Shown piece by piece: positions 24,140-34,301 of a DNA stretch of 64,000 nt. The notes under the pieces are model-generated. The model had not been told where the DNA came from, did no database searches, and saw only the letters and a list, made by a program, of their open reading frames with translations. A program made the translations under genes and the position numbers. Each line of letters starts with the position of its first letter. Position 1 is the stretch's first letter. The stretch comes from RUG11237 sp050874665 (GTDB taxonomy: Bacteria > Bacillota > Clostridia > Lachnospirales > Lachnospiraceae). The stretch lies in assembly GCA_050874665.1 (NCBI GenBank), contig JBNMLC010000009.1, positions 1 to 64,000 on the forward strand. The letters run 5' to 3'.

Positions 24140-25153
24140 ATGCAGGAAACAGTAAGAGTGGCCGTGGATGCTATGGGTGGCGATAATGCACCGGGAGAAA
24201 TTGTAAAAGGAGCTGTGGAAGCCGTAAATGAACGCTCGGAAATAAAAGTGATTCTGGTGGGGAAAGAAGAAAAGATAAAAGCAGAGCTTTCGAAGTATAC
24301 ATACAAGCAGGAAAAGATTGAAATTGTAAATGCACAAGAAGTGATTGAAACTGCAGAACCACCTGTTATGGCAATTCGCAAGAAGAAAGATTCTTCTATT
24401 GTAGTCGCAATGAATCTGGTGAAAAAAGGAGAAGCGGATGCATTTGTTTCAGCAGGAAGTTCAGGGGCTATTTTGGTAGGCGGACAATTACTGGTAGGAA
24501 GGATTAAAGGAGTTGAAAGACCGCCTTTGGCACCATTGATACCTACGACAAAGGGCGTTTCCCTTCTTATTGACTGTGGCGCAAATGTGGATGCCAGATC
24601 ATCTCATTTAGTGCAATTTGCAAAAATGGGTTCCATATATATGGAAAATGTTGTTGGTATAAAAAATCCGAAAGTTGCCATAGTTAACATTGGAGCGGAA
24701 GAAGAAAAAGGAAACATGTTAGTCAAGGAGGCCTTCCCATTGTTGAAAAACTGCCCGGATATTAATTTTATTGGAAGTATAGAGGCAAGAGAGATACCAC
24801 ATGGTCAGGCAGATGTGATTGTCTGCGAAGCTTTTGTAGGGAATGTCATCTTGAAGCTGTACGAGGGTGTAGGTTCTGCATTTATGCAAAAAATTAAGCA
24901 GGGTATGATGTCTACACTACGTTCTAAAATGGGTGCATTGTTGGTAAAACCGGCATTGAAAGAAACGTTAAAAAGTTTTGATGCAAGCCAGTATGGTGGT
25001 GCACCACTATTAGGTTTAAATGGACTTGTGGTAAAAACACATGGAAGTTCTAAAGCCAATGAAGTAAGGAATTCGATTATTCAGTGTATTGCGTTTAAAG
25101 AGCAAAAAATTAACGAAAAAATCATGCAGAATATTGCATTAAAAGATGAATAA
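24140..25153 (+). CDS. plsX: Phosphate acyltransferase PlsX
   Basis: PlsX makes acyl phosphate from acyl-ACP, starting phospholipid synthesis in the PlsX/PlsY route. The 337-residue protein opens with VRVAVDAMGGDNAPGEIVKG, the family hallmark, and carries SAGSSGAILVGG and VCEAFVGNVILK. AAGGAGG sets the start at ATG 24140; an earlier in-frame GTG lies inside the leader hairpins. Its stop is 16 nt before acpP, linking acyl carrier and acyl transfer. Confidence 0.95.
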   Translation: MQETVRVAVDAMGGDNAPGEIVKGAVEAVNERSEIKVILVGKEEKIKAELSKYTYKQEKIEIVNAQEVIETAEPPVMAIRKKKDSSIVVAMNLVKKGEADAFVSAGSSGAILVGGQLLVGRIKGVERPPLAPLIPTTKGVSLLIDCGANVDARSSHLVQFAKMGSIYMENVVGIKNPKVAIVNIGAEEEKGNMLVKEAFPLLKNCPDINFIGSIEAREIPHGQADVIVCEAFVGNVILKLYEGVGSAFMQKIKQGMMSTLRSKMGALLVKPALKETLKSFDASQYGGAPLLGLNGLVVKTHGSSKANEVRNSIIQCIAFKEQKINEKIMQNIALKDE

Positions 25154-25169
25154 GAAAGGAAGAATGAAT

Positions 25170-25400
25170 ATGGAATTTGAAGCTTTACAGAAAATTATTG
25201 CAGAGGTATTAAATGTTGATCCAGATGAAATTACAATGAATACAACATTTGTGGATGATTTAGGAGCTGACTCTTTAGACATTTTCCAGATTATTATGGG
25301 AATCGAAGAAGAATTTGATATAGAGATTCCAAACGAAGAAGCAGAAAAAATTATTTCTGTAGGAGATGCGGTAGAACAGATAAAAAGTTCTTTGAATTAG
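25170..25400 (+). CDS. acpP: Acyl carrier protein
   Basis: The 76-residue acidic protein carries growing fatty acids. The phosphopantetheine attachment serine is S35 in DLGADSLD. The start at ATG 25170 is preferred by ribosome-site spacing (GAAAGGA at 25154-25160) and by normal family length; ATG 25164 is also possible. It follows plsX and precedes rnc, an order widely kept in Firmicutes. Confidence 0.95.
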   Translation: MEFEALQKIIAEVLNVDPDEITMNTTFVDDLGADSLDIFQIIMGIEEEFDIEIPNEEAEKIISVGDAVEQIKSSLN

Positions 25401-25407
25401 TCGCAAG

Positions 25408-25430
25408 AGCCCTGTGAAAACAGGGCTTTT
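25408..25430 (+). terminator. hairpin terminator after acpP
   Basis: AGCCCTGT/ACAGGGCT (8 bp, 4-nt loop) is followed by only three more T residues. It may be partial, letting some transcripts reach rnc. Confidence 0.65.
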
Positions 25431-25460
25431 AAAATAGCACAAAATAAGGAAGTGTAGAAA

Positions 25461-26153
25461 ATGAATATGGAAAATTTAAAGGAACTGGAAGGGAAAATTG
25501 GTTATCAGTTTCATGATATGAAGTTATTAAAAAATGCCCTGACACATAGTTCCTATGCAAACGAACACAGAATGCCAAGATTTGAAAATAATGAAAGACT
25601 GGAGTTTTTAGGTGACGCAGTACTAGAACTGGTATCTAGTGAATTTTTATTTCGAAGCAAGAAAAGAATGGTAGAGGGTGAAATGACAAAAATGCGTGCC
25701 AGTCTTGTATGTGAACCAACGCTTGCTTTTTGTACCAGAGAAATCAATCTGGGAAGTTATTTGCTTTTGGGCAAGGGAGAAGAATTGACAGGAGGCAGAC
25801 AGCGTGATTCTGTTGTGTCAGATGCGATGGAAGCATTAATTGGAGCAATTTATTTAGATGGTGGCTTTGCTAGTGCAAAAGAGTTTATTGAGCGATTTAT
25901 TTTGTCAGATTTAGAACATAAGCAACTCTTTTTTGATAGCAAGACTATCCTGCAGGAAATGGTACAAAGTAAAGAAAATGGAGAACTCACCTATGAACTT
26001 TTACATGAAGAGGGTCCCGACCATGACAAACGCTTTGTAGTAGAAGTAATGATAGGAAAGGAGCCGGCAGGAAGAGGAACAGGAAGAACGAAGAAGGCGG
26101 CAGAACAGGAAGCAGCATATGCTGCCATCAAGAAACTAAAAAAGCTGGAGTAG
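25461..26153 (+). CDS. rnc: Ribonuclease III
   Basis: RNase III cuts double-stranded RNA, including rRNA precursors. In the 230-residue protein the catalytic signature NERLEFLGDAVLEL (44-57) is intact, and E121-like acidic residues occur in SDAMEALIGAIYLDGG. A dsRNA-binding domain fills the C-terminus (about 158-228, GRGTGRTKKAAEQEAAYAAI). An alternative ATG at 25467 would shorten it by two residues. smc starts 7 nt after its stop. Confidence 0.96.
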   Translation: MNMENLKELEGKIGYQFHDMKLLKNALTHSSYANEHRMPRFENNERLEFLGDAVLELVSSEFLFRSKKRMVEGEMTKMRASLVCEPTLAFCTREINLGSYLLLGKGEELTGGRQRDSVVSDAMEALIGAIYLDGGFASAKEFIERFILSDLEHKQLFFDSKTILQEMVQSKENGELTYELLHEEGPDHDKRFVVEVMIGKEPAGRGTGRTKKAAEQEAAYAAIKKLKKLE

Positions 26154-26160
26154 GAAAAGT

Positions 26161-29100
26161 ATGTATTTAAAAGCAATAGAGGTGCATGGATTTAAGTCTT
26201 TTGCAAATAAAATTGTGTTTGAGTTTCATAATGGAATTACAGGTATTGTGGGACCAAATGGAAGTGGAAAAAGTAACGTTGCAGATGCAGTACGCTGGGT
26301 ATTAGGAGAACAGAGTGCAAAGCAGCTTCGTGGTGCCAGTATGCAGGATGTTATTTTTGCAGGTACGGAAAACAGAAAGCCTTTAGGGTATGCTTATGTG
26401 GCAATTACTTTGGATAATGCAGACCATAAGCTTCCTGTGGATTTTGAGGAAGTAACAGTAGCAAGGCGTGTGTATCGGTCTGGGGAAAGTGAATATTCCA
26501 TAAACGGTAAAGCATGCAGATTAAAGGATGTACAGGAATTATTCTATGATACTGGTATTGGTAAAGAAGGGTATTCTATTATTGGCCAGGGACAAATCGA
26601 CAGAATCTTAAGTGGAAAGCCGGAAGAACGAAGAGAATTATTTGATGAGGCTGCGGGTATTGTAAAATTCAAAAGAAGAAAGCTGACAGCTCAGAAGAAA
26701 TTAGAGGACGAAAAGAAAAATCTTACTCGTGTGAATGATATTTTATCTGAATTAGAAAAGCAGGTAGGGCCTTTAGAGCGCCAGTCTAATAAGGCGAGAG
26801 AATATCTGAAATTAAAAGAAGAATTAAAAACATATGATGTTAATATGTTTCTCTTAGAAACACAGCGTTTAAGAGAAGAATTAAATAGTGTCAGTGAAAA
26901 AATTGCGATTGCAGAAAATGACTTGCAGGAAACGCGCGATAATTTTGAAAAAGCAAAGAAGGATTATGAAAAAACAGGATTAGAAATTGAAGATGCCAAT
27001 GAAAAAATTGATGCCGCAAAAGAATTATTAAATCAGGCAGTTTTGCTTCGCGGAAAAATTGAAGGGCAGATTAATGTGTTAAAAGAGCAGATTAATTCTG
27101 CAAAAATGAATGATGAGCACATGAAAAGCAGAAAGGCTGCGGTAGAAAAAGAAAAAGCAGAGAAGCTGCAGGCATTAGAGAAAATCAAAGGACAGAAAGA
27201 AAAGATGCTTGCTGCCCTGAAGGAAGCCCAGGGCGGGAAAAACGAGGAGGCAGAGCTTCTTAGCAAACTGCAGGCCGAGATTGCAGAACTTAAATCTGCA
27301 ATAGAAAACGGTAAGAATGAAATCATACAATCGTTAAATGAAAAGGCTGCGACTAAGACAAAGATGTCACGATATGACACCATGTTAGAGCAGATACAGA
27401 TTCGAAAAGCAGAGTTAAGTAAACGGTTGTTACAGGCGAAAAGTGAAGATGAAGAGCAGGAAGAAGTGATTCAAAACTTCAAACAGGAATTAGAAACTGT
27501 GAAAACGACCATCGAAGGACTTAAAAAAGAAGGCAGAGAAAAAGAAAGCCGTTTTCATGAAATTCAATCTTTACTACGTGGAAAAAATGAGGAAGTTAAC
27601 CAGGCAAATATAACGTTTCATAAAGAAAAATCCAGATTAGAATCCTTAAGAAACATTACGGAACGATATGATGGCTATGGAAACAGCATCAAAAAAGTAA
27701 TGGAGAAAAAAGAGTCTGAAAAAGGAATCCACGGCGTTGTTGCAGATTTAATCAAGGTGGATAAAAAGTATGAAGTTGCAGTAGAAACTGCCTTAGGCGG
27801 CAGCATTCAGAATATTGTTACAGATAATGAACAGACTGCAAAACATATGATTCAATATTTGAAAGAGAACAGATTCGGAAGAGCAACGTTCCTTCCACTA
27901 ACGAGTGTTGGTCAGGGCGAGATGTTTAAGAGAAAAGAAGTCTTGTCAGAACAAGGCGTTATTGGACTGGCGGATTCCCTGGTACAGGCAGAAGCACAAT
28001 ATCAGGGCTTGACCAGATACTTGCTGGGGAGAGTAGTGGTTGTTGATGAAATTGATCACGCCATTGCACTGGCAAAAAAATATAAGCATACGTTGCGCAT
28101 TGTAACGCTGGAAGGAGAATCATTGAATCCGGGTGGTTCCATGTCTGGTGGAGCATTTAAAAATTCCGGAAATTTATTAGGAAGACGTCGTGAAATGGAC
28201 GAGCTTGAAAAGAGCGTAGCAATAACGGAAGAAAAAATTACTTCTTTAAACAGTGAAATTGAGCAGTTAAAAGAGGAAAGAGAAAAAATCCGTACGGAGA
28301 TTGAAAACTTAAAAGGACAGTTGCAGGAACAATTCATTTTAGAGAATACGGCTAAAATAAAGGTAAATGAAGCAGAAGCAAGAAAACAGGCGAATCAAAA
28401 TGGAAGAGCAGACTTAAGAAGTGAGGCGGCAGAAATTGAAAATCAGATATCAGAAATCCGTCTGAATAAAGAAGGCATTGATGCATCTTTAAAAGAGGCA
28501 GAACTTCATGAAAACGAAGTAGAGGAAAAGATTAAGGCTGCACAGGTACAATTAGAAAAAAAGGTACAAACAGAACAGGAATTAAGCGAAAAGCTGCGAG
28601 AGGCAGAAATGTCATTATCTTCTATGCTTCAAAAGGAGGAGTTTGTTCGCCAGAACGAAGATAGAATTCGCATGGAATTGAAAAACTGTGAGGAAGAATT
28701 AGAAAAACTTATCGTAGATGGTGAACAGGCACTTTCTGATGTGGAATACAAAGAAAACCAGATTCAGGGACTAAATGAATCAATAAAACAATCAGAGGAA
28801 GAAGCAAAGAAGCAGGAAGAAAGCATTCAGGAAATGACAAAACAACGGGAAGAGTTAAATGAGGCCCAGAAAACGTTTTTTGAAAGTAGAGAAGAACTTT
28901 CAAATCGAATGAACTTTTTAGACAAGGAAACGTATCGTTTAAATAGCCAGAAAGAAAAACTAGAGGATGCATCAGAAGACCAGAATAATTATATGTGGGA
29001 AGAATATGAGCTTACTTACAATGCAGCACTGCAGTTGCGGGCGGAAGGCTTAGAGGATTTAAATGAAATTAAGCGTCATGTTCTTATGTTAAAGGCGGAT

Positions 29101-29721
29101 ATTCGAAAACTCGGCGATGTTAATGTCAATGCGATTGAAGAATACAAGGAAGTCAGCGAACGTTATGAATTTTTAAATAATCAGCGAAATGATTTGGTAG
29201 AAGCAGAAAAAACGTTAATTAATATTATTGATGAGTTAGACGAAGGAATGAGAACTACCTTTACCGAAAAATTCGAAGAAATCAAAGTAGAGTTTGATAA
29301 GGTATTTAAAGCTTTGTTTGGCGGTGGTAAGGGAACCCTGGAATTGATGGAGGATGAAGATATTCTTGAGGCGGGTGTCAAAATTATAGCACAGCCGCCG
29401 GGAAAGAAGCTGCAAAACATGATGCAGTTGTCCGGCGGAGAAAAAGCTATGTCGGCAATCGCATTGTTATTTGCAATTCAGAATTTGAAACCATCTCCGT
29501 TCTGTTTATTGGACGAAATTGAAGCTGCGTTAGACGAGGCTAACGTAAATAAGTTTGCAAAATACCTACATAAGTTGACAAAACACACCCAGTTTATTAT
29601 CATTACACATAGACGAGGTACGATGGCAGTGACCGACAGACTTTATGGTATTACCATGCAGGAAAAGGGTATTTCAACATTAGTATCCGTAAACTTGATT
29701 GAAGATGAATTAGATGAGTAG
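26161..29721 (+). CDS. smc: Chromosome segregation protein SMC
   Basis: SMC is the condensin ATPase that compacts and separates chromosomes. The 1186 residues are full length: Walker A GPNGSGKS (31-38), a long coiled coil, a hinge (about 520-640, with GGSIQNIVTDN and GGSMSGG), a returning coiled coil, then the ABC signature LSGGEKAMSAIALLFA and Walker B CLLDEIEAALDEAN. It lies between rnc and ftsY, the common Firmicute order. ScpA and ScpB are not in the window. Confidence 0.98.
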   Translation: MYLKAIEVHGFKSFANKIVFEFHNGITGIVGPNGSGKSNVADAVRWVLGEQSAKQLRGASMQDVIFAGTENRKPLGYAYVAITLDNADHKLPVDFEEVTVARRVYRSGESEYSINGKACRLKDVQELFYDTGIGKEGYSIIGQGQIDRILSGKPEERRELFDEAAGIVKFKRRKLTAQKKLEDEKKNLTRVNDILSELEKQVGPLERQSNKAREYLKLKEELKTYDVNMFLLETQRLREELNSVSEKIAIAENDLQETRDNFEKAKKDYEKTGLEIEDANEKIDAAKELLNQAVLLRGKIEGQINVLKEQINSAKMNDEHMKSRKAAVEKEKAEKLQALEKIKGQKEKMLAALKEAQGGKNEEAELLSKLQAEIAELKSAIENGKNEIIQSLNEKAATKTKMSRYDTMLEQIQIRKAELSKRLLQAKSEDEEQEEVIQNFKQELETVKTTIEGLKKEGREKESRFHEIQSLLRGKNEEVNQANITFHKEKSRLESLRNITERYDGYGNSIKKVMEKKESEKGIHGVVADLIKVDKKYEVAVETALGGSIQNIVTDNEQTAKHMIQYLKENRFGRATFLPLTSVGQGEMFKRKEVLSEQGVIGLADSLVQAEAQYQGLTRYLLGRVVVVDEIDHAIALAKKYKHTLRIVTLEGESLNPGGSMSGGAFKNSGNLLGRRREMDELEKSVAITEEKITSLNSEIEQLKEEREKIRTEIENLKGQLQEQFILENTAKIKVNEAEARKQANQNGRADLRSEAAEIENQISEIRLNKEGIDASLKEAELHENEVEEKIKAAQVQLEKKVQTEQELSEKLREAEMSLSSMLQKEEFVRQNEDRIRMELKNCEEELEKLIVDGEQALSDVEYKENQIQGLNESIKQSEEEAKKQEESIQEMTKQREELNEAQKTFFESREELSNRMNFLDKETYRLNSQKEKLEDASEDQNNYMWEEYELTYNAALQLRAEGLEDLNEIKRHVLMLKADIRKLGDVNVNAIEEYKEVSERYEFLNNQRNDLVEAEKTLINIIDELDEGMRTTFTEKFEEIKVEFDKVFKALFGGGKGTLELMEDEDILEAGVKIIAQPPGKKLQNMMQLSGGEKAMSAIALLFAIQNLKPSPFCLLDEIEAALDEANVNKFAKYLHKLTKHTQFIIITHRRGTMAVTDRLYGITMQEKGISTLVSVNLIEDELDE

Positions 29722-29729
29722 GTGAAAAA

Positions 29730-30662
29730 ATGAGTGAAGAAAAAAAAGGATTTTTTAGCAGACTTGCAGCAGGGTTGACAAAAACAAGAGATAATATTGT
29801 TGCAGGAGTAGATGCTATTTTTAACGGTGCATCTGAAATTGATGATGATTTTTATGAAGAAATAGAAGAAATTCTGGTAATGGGAGATATTGGAATCAAT
29901 GCTACCAGTGCCATTATTGAAGATTTAAAGAAAAAGGTGAAAGAGCAGCATATTAAGCAGCCAAAGGAGTGCAAAGAACTGCTCATTCGCAGTATCAAAG
30001 AACAGATGAGCGTAGGTGAAACTGCCTATGAATTTGAAAATCGCCAGTCAGTGGTTCTTGTGGTTGGTGTCAATGGAGTGGGAAAGACTACTTCGATTGG
30101 AAAATTGGCCGGAAAATTGAAAGAGCAAAATAAAAAGGTTATTTTGGCAGCAGCAGATACGTTCAGGGCTGCCGCAGGAGAACAGTTGGAAGAATGGGCA
30201 AACCGTGCCGGAGTGGATTTAATTGGAGGTCAGGAAGGCTCAGATCCTGCCGCTGTTGTATATGATGCTGTTCAGTCGGCTAAGGCAAAAAGAGCAGATG
30301 TGTTGCTTTGTGATACAGCCGGAAGATTACACAATAAGAAAAATCTTATGGAAGAACTTCGAAAGATTAACAGGATTATTGAAAAGGAATATCCGGAAGC
30401 CTATAAAGAAACCCTGGTGGTTCTGGATGGAACCACAGGTCAGAATGCACTTGCACAGGCAAAAGAATTTTCAGAAGTGACCAATATCACCGGGATTGTA
30501 TTGACAAAACTTGATGGAACAGCCAAGGGCGGGATAGCCGTTGCCATTCAGTCAGAGCTTGGAATTCCTGTAAAATACATTGGTGTGGGCGAGAGTATTG
30601 ATGATTTACAGAAATTTAATGCCGAAGATTTTGTAAATGCACTGTTCCATGTAGGAGAATAA
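29730..30662 (+). CDS. ftsY: Signal recognition particle receptor FtsY
   Basis: FtsY is the membrane-docking GTPase for SRP-guided protein insertion. The 310-residue protein consists of a short basic N-terminus (KKGFFSRLAAGLTKTRDNI) and the NG domain: G1 GVNGVGKTT, AADTFRAAAGEQL, DTAGR, TKLDG and GVGESIDDLQ. The acidic A domain of the E. coli protein is absent, as usual in Firmicutes. It starts 8 nt after smc. Confidence 0.97.
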   Translation: MSEEKKGFFSRLAAGLTKTRDNIVAGVDAIFNGASEIDDDFYEEIEEILVMGDIGINATSAIIEDLKKKVKEQHIKQPKECKELLIRSIKEQMSVGETAYEFENRQSVVLVVGVNGVGKTTSIGKLAGKLKEQNKKVILAAADTFRAAAGEQLEEWANRAGVDLIGGQEGSDPAAVVYDAVQSAKAKRADVLLCDTAGRLHNKKNLMEELRKINRIIEKEYPEAYKETLVVLDGTTGQNALAQAKEFSEVTNITGIVLTKLDGTAKGGIAVAIQSELGIPVKYIGVGESIDDLQKFNAEDFVNALFHVGE

Positions 30663-30686
30663 AATAGAGAGAAAGAAGATGATAAA

Positions 30687-31898
30687 ATGTTAACATTAGA
30701 AAAGTTTGAAGAAGCATCGGAACGCGTAAAAGAAGTAACATTAGAAACAAAACTTGTATATAGCGATTATTTTAGCAGGCAGACGGGAAATAAAGTATAT
30801 TTAAAACCGGAGAATATGCAGTTGACAGGGGCTTACAAATTAAGAGGTGCCTATTATAAAATCAGCACTCTTTCCGATGAAGAGAGAGCAAAAGGTCTGA
30901 TTACGGCTTCTGCCGGAAATCATGCACAAGGCGTAGCTTTTGCAGCAAAAGCTTATGGAGCAAAGGCAACAATTGTCATGCCGACCACGACACCATTAAT
31001 TAAGGTGAACCGCACAAAAGGTTACGGCGCAGAAGTGGTTTTATATGGAGATGTATATGACGAAGCCTGTGCTTATGCATATGAGTTAGCAGAAAAAAAT
31101 GGATACACGTTTATACACCCATTTGATGATTTGGCAGTAGCGACAGGTCAGGGTACCATTGCAATGGAAATTTTTAAAGAACTTCCATTGGTGGATTATA
31201 TTTTAGTTCCTATTGGCGGCGGCGGTCTTGCAACCGGTGTGTCTACGTTAGCTAAAATGTTGAACCCAAAGATTAAAGTAATTGGGGTAGAGCCGGCAGG
31301 TGCAAATTGTATGCAGGAATCTATAAAGGCAGGAAAAGTGGTTAGTCTGTCAGGAGTAAATACAATTGCAGATGGTACTGCTGTTCAGACTCCGGGAAGT
31401 AAAATTTTCCCTTATATTCAGAAAAACATTGATGATATTATTACCGTAGATGACAGCGAACTGATTGTAGCCTTTCTTGATATGGTTGAAAACCATAAAA
31501 TGATTGTGGAGAATTCAGGATTGTTAACAGTAGCTGCATTAAAGCAATTAAATGTAAAAGATAAAAAGGTGGTATCTATTTTAAGCGGTGGTAATATGGA
31601 CGTAATTACGATGTCTTCTATTGTACAACATGGATTAATACAGAGAGACAGAATATTTACAGTGTCAGTATTACTTCCTGACAAACCAGGTATGCTTTGT
31701 AAGGTTGCACAGGTGATTGCTGATTTACAGGGAAATGTCATTAAATTGGAACATAATCAGTTTGTAAGTACAAATAGAAATGCAGCAGTAGAACTCAGAA
31801 TTACATTGGAGGCATTTGGCAGCGAGCATAAGCAGCAGATTTTAGATGCTTTAGAAAAAGAGAATTACAGACCAAAATTAATTAGACCAATGCTGTAA
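30687..31898 (+). CDS. ilvA: Threonine ammonia-lyase with C-terminal ACT domain
   Basis: This PLP enzyme deaminates threonine to 2-oxobutyrate, for isoleucine synthesis or catabolism. The 403-residue form has the PLP lysine K51 in TGAYKLRGA, the PLP-phosphate loop GGGGLATG, and one ACT-like domain at about 325-400 (VSVLLPDKPGMLCKVAQVI), which may bind an amino acid effector. This medium form is shorter than E. coli IlvA, which has two regulatory repeats. It starts 24 nt after ftsY, so it may share its transcript. Confidence 0.92.
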   Translation: MLTLEKFEEASERVKEVTLETKLVYSDYFSRQTGNKVYLKPENMQLTGAYKLRGAYYKISTLSDEERAKGLITASAGNHAQGVAFAAKAYGAKATIVMPTTTPLIKVNRTKGYGAEVVLYGDVYDEACAYAYELAEKNGYTFIHPFDDLAVATGQGTIAMEIFKELPLVDYILVPIGGGGLATGVSTLAKMLNPKIKVIGVEPAGANCMQESIKAGKVVSLSGVNTIADGTAVQTPGSKIFPYIQKNIDDIITVDDSELIVAFLDMVENHKMIVENSGLLTVAALKQLNVKDKKVVSILSGGNMDVITMSSIVQHGLIQRDRIFTVSVLLPDKPGMLCKVAQVIADLQGNVIKLEHNQFVSTNRNAAVELRITLEAFGSEHKQQILDALEKENYRPKLIRPML

Positions 31899-31909
31899 AG
31901 GGTGAATTT

Positions 31910-33043
31910 ATGGTAATTAAAAATGCAAAAGTGTATACCGAGAATTTTGAATTTCAAGAAAAAGATATTTTTGTAGAACAGGGAAAATTTACACAAGCAG
32001 CTTCACAAAATAAAATAGTGTACGCAGACGATTTATATGCTTTTCCGGGTCTGATTGATATTCACCTTCATGGTGCCCTGGGGCGGGATTTTAGTGATGG
32101 AGAGAGAAGGTCAGTAGAAAAAATTGCAGAATATGAGGCATTTCACGGAATAACAACGATGGTTCCAACGACCATGTCATTACCGGAAAAAACGTTGGGA
32201 AAAGCAATAAGAGAAATTGCGGCTGTAAAGAATAATAGCGAAATGCGTGCGGACATTGCAGGAATTTATCTGGAAGGTCCCTTTATGGCAAAAGAACGTA
32301 AAGGCGTCCACAAGGAAGAAAATCTGCGGCTTCCGGATTTGACTTTTGTTGAGCGTCTGCAGAAAGCAGCACAGGGAAAGATTAAGATTGTTACCGTTGC
32401 ACCGGAGTTAGAAGGTGCCATTGAATTTATTAAAGCGGCAAGTAAAAAATATAGAATTTCTATTGCACATACTGCAGCGGATTATGAGATATCTGAAAAA
32501 GCATTTGCGGCAGGTGCAAAGCAACTGACACATTTCTTTAATGGTATGACGCCATTCAATCATCGGGAGCCTGGAATTATTGGAGCAGCGCTGGAAAATG
32601 ATATATGTATGGCAGAATTGATTTGCGATGAATTGCACATTCACCCTACCGTAATCAATATGACATTGCGGATTTTTGGTGCAAGTCGTGTGATTTTGGT
32701 CAGTGACAGCATGCGTGCAACGGGAATGATGGATGGAGAGTATACATTAGGTGAACACCGTGTAAAGGTTACAGATGGTGTGGCGAGAATGCAGAATGGA
32801 ACCCTGGCCGGCTCTACCAAAAATTTAATGGACTGCCTTAAAATCGCAGTACAAGAAATGAAAATTCCATTAGAAACTGCATTACGTGCTGCTACATTAA
32901 ACCCGGCAGTGGCTGTAGGAATCGATGACAAATATGGAAGTATTTCTGTCGGAAAAAAGGCGAATGCAGTGTTTGTGGATAAAGATTTCAATGTAGTCAT
33001 GGTTATGAAAGATGGAAAAATCATTCGAAATGAATGGGATTAA
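31910..33043 (+). CDS. nagA: N-acetylglucosamine-6-phosphate deacetylase
   Basis: NagA removes acetate from GlcNAc-6-phosphate for amino sugar use or wall recycling. The 377-residue amidohydrolase has the metal motif HLHG (52-55), YLEGPF, HFFNGMTPFNHREPG, a late LVSDSMRATGM and AGSTKNL. The usual partner nagB is not adjacent, so the gene sits here without its pathway. ilvA ends 11 nt upstream. Confidence 0.93.
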   Translation: MVIKNAKVYTENFEFQEKDIFVEQGKFTQAASQNKIVYADDLYAFPGLIDIHLHGALGRDFSDGERRSVEKIAEYEAFHGITTMVPTTMSLPEKTLGKAIREIAAVKNNSEMRADIAGIYLEGPFMAKERKGVHKEENLRLPDLTFVERLQKAAQGKIKIVTVAPELEGAIEFIKAASKKYRISIAHTAADYEISEKAFAAGAKQLTHFFNGMTPFNHREPGIIGAALENDICMAELICDELHIHPTVINMTLRIFGASRVILVSDSMRATGMMDGEYTLGEHRVKVTDGVARMQNGTLAGSTKNLMDCLKIAVQEMKIPLETALRAATLNPAVAVGIDDKYGSISVGKKANAVFVDKDFNVVMVMKDGKIIRNEWD

Positions 33044-33087
33044 AAATAAGCAAATTTTTAAATGCTTAAAATAGGAGGAAAAATAGT

Positions 33088-33690
33088 ATGTATATAACAT
33101 GTTTAGACTTAGAAGGTGTTTTGGTACCGGAGATTTGGATTGCATTTGCAGAGGCAAGTTCGATTCCAGAGTTAAAGAGAACAACTCGTGATGAGCCGGA
33201 TTATGATAAATTGATGAAGTGGCGTCTTGGTATTTTAAAAGAACACAATCTGGGACTGAAGGAAATTCAGGAAACAATTGCAAAGATTGATCCCATGCCT
33301 GGAGCAAAGGAATTTTTAGACGAACTCCGCTCCATTTGTCAGGTCATTATTATCAGTGATACATTTACACAGTTTGCAAGTCCGTTGATGGAAAAATTAG
33401 GCTGGCCAACTATTTTTTGTAACTCTTTAGAAGTGGCGGAAAATGGAGAAATTACAGGCTTTAAAATGCGTATACAAGATTCCAAATACACTACAGTAAA
33501 GGCATTACAGTCTATTGGGTATGAAACAATTGCCAGTGGTGACAGCTACAACGATTTAGGAATGATTAAAGCAAGTAAGGCAGGATTCTTATTTAAAAGT
33601 ACAGATAAAATTAAGGCAGATAATCCGACGCTTCCCGCATATGAAACCTATGATGAGTTGTTAGCTGCAATCAAGAAGGCAATGGATTAG
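33088..33690 (+). CDS. thrH: Phosphoserine phosphatase / homoserine phosphotransferase ThrH
   Basis: The 200-residue HAD-type protein closely follows the Pseudomonas ThrH pattern: CLDLEGVLVPEIWIAFAE (5-22) with nucleophile D7, IISDTF in motif II, and GDSYNDLGMI in motif III. ThrH can hydrolyse phosphoserine and pass phosphate to homoserine, giving serine or a threonine precursor. This matters for the cysteine and methionine genes further on, which need serine and homoserine derivatives. AGGAGG precedes the ATG. Confidence 0.9.
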   Translation: MYITCLDLEGVLVPEIWIAFAEASSIPELKRTTRDEPDYDKLMKWRLGILKEHNLGLKEIQETIAKIDPMPGAKEFLDELRSICQVIIISDTFTQFASPLMEKLGWPTIFCNSLEVAENGEITGFKMRIQDSKYTTVKALQSIGYETIASGDSYNDLGMIKASKAGFLFKSTDKIKADNPTLPAYETYDELLAAIKKAMD

Positions 33691-33743
33691 ACAGGACATA
33701 AAGACAGAAAAGATAAAAATAACTTAAGAAATGGAGGGATTTC

Positions 33744-34298
33744 ATGAAAATGAAGGTGGATAATTTCATAGAAAATATAATAGATCAAATCCAGGAAAGT
33801 CAATTGAAGCTGGGTTATGCAAAGGAAACCATCCGCTTGTATTATCCACTTTCCTCCTTGAATCATTTGTTAGGAAGTAATACGAACAATCCGGAAGAAA
33901 TGAAACAAATTCTGCAAAAGGAATGTTCGGAAATAACTATTCTGGGAAAACTTAAATTTGGCATTCACCAGGAAAGAATTGAGATTAGTGTTCCTCCGGA
34001 AGGCTGTGAATATGTGTATCGTCAGAGAAAGACACCGGACTTTTTGTGCGATATGATTTCTCTGTTTCAGAAGCATCATTGCCTTAAGATAGAAGAAATC
34101 TGTAATCTGTTTGCAAAATACAGTGATAAATATATATGCAAAAAAATGCCGGAACAGGCAGATTTTGATTATGTGGTTTACTTTGAAGAACCGGCGATAG
34201 ATTCCTATTACTATTGTATCAAAATGGAAATGGGACACACGATCTATCACAGATTCTTAAAGGAGGATTACCGGCTATTAGCAGGGGAGGTGAATTAG
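33744..34298 (+). CDS. DUF3877 family protein
   Basis: This 184-residue protein resembles DUF3877 proteins, which I recall mainly from Lachnospiraceae. No function is known to me. It has no signal peptide or membrane segment; it starts MKMKVDNFIENIIDQIQESQ and ends LKEDYRLLAGEVN, with several cysteines spaced without a clear metal motif. A GGAGGG site sets the start. It ends 3 nt before the heavy-metal-domain gene, so they are probably co-translated. Confidence 0.65.
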   Translation: MKMKVDNFIENIIDQIQESQLKLGYAKETIRLYYPLSSLNHLLGSNTNNPEEMKQILQKECSEITILGKLKFGIHQERIEISVPPEGCEYVYRQRKTPDFLCDMISLFQKHHCLKIEEICNLFAKYSDKYICKKMPEQADFDYVVYFEEPAIDSYYYCIKMEMGHTIYHRFLKEDYRLLAGEVN

Positions 34299-34301
34299 CA
34301 A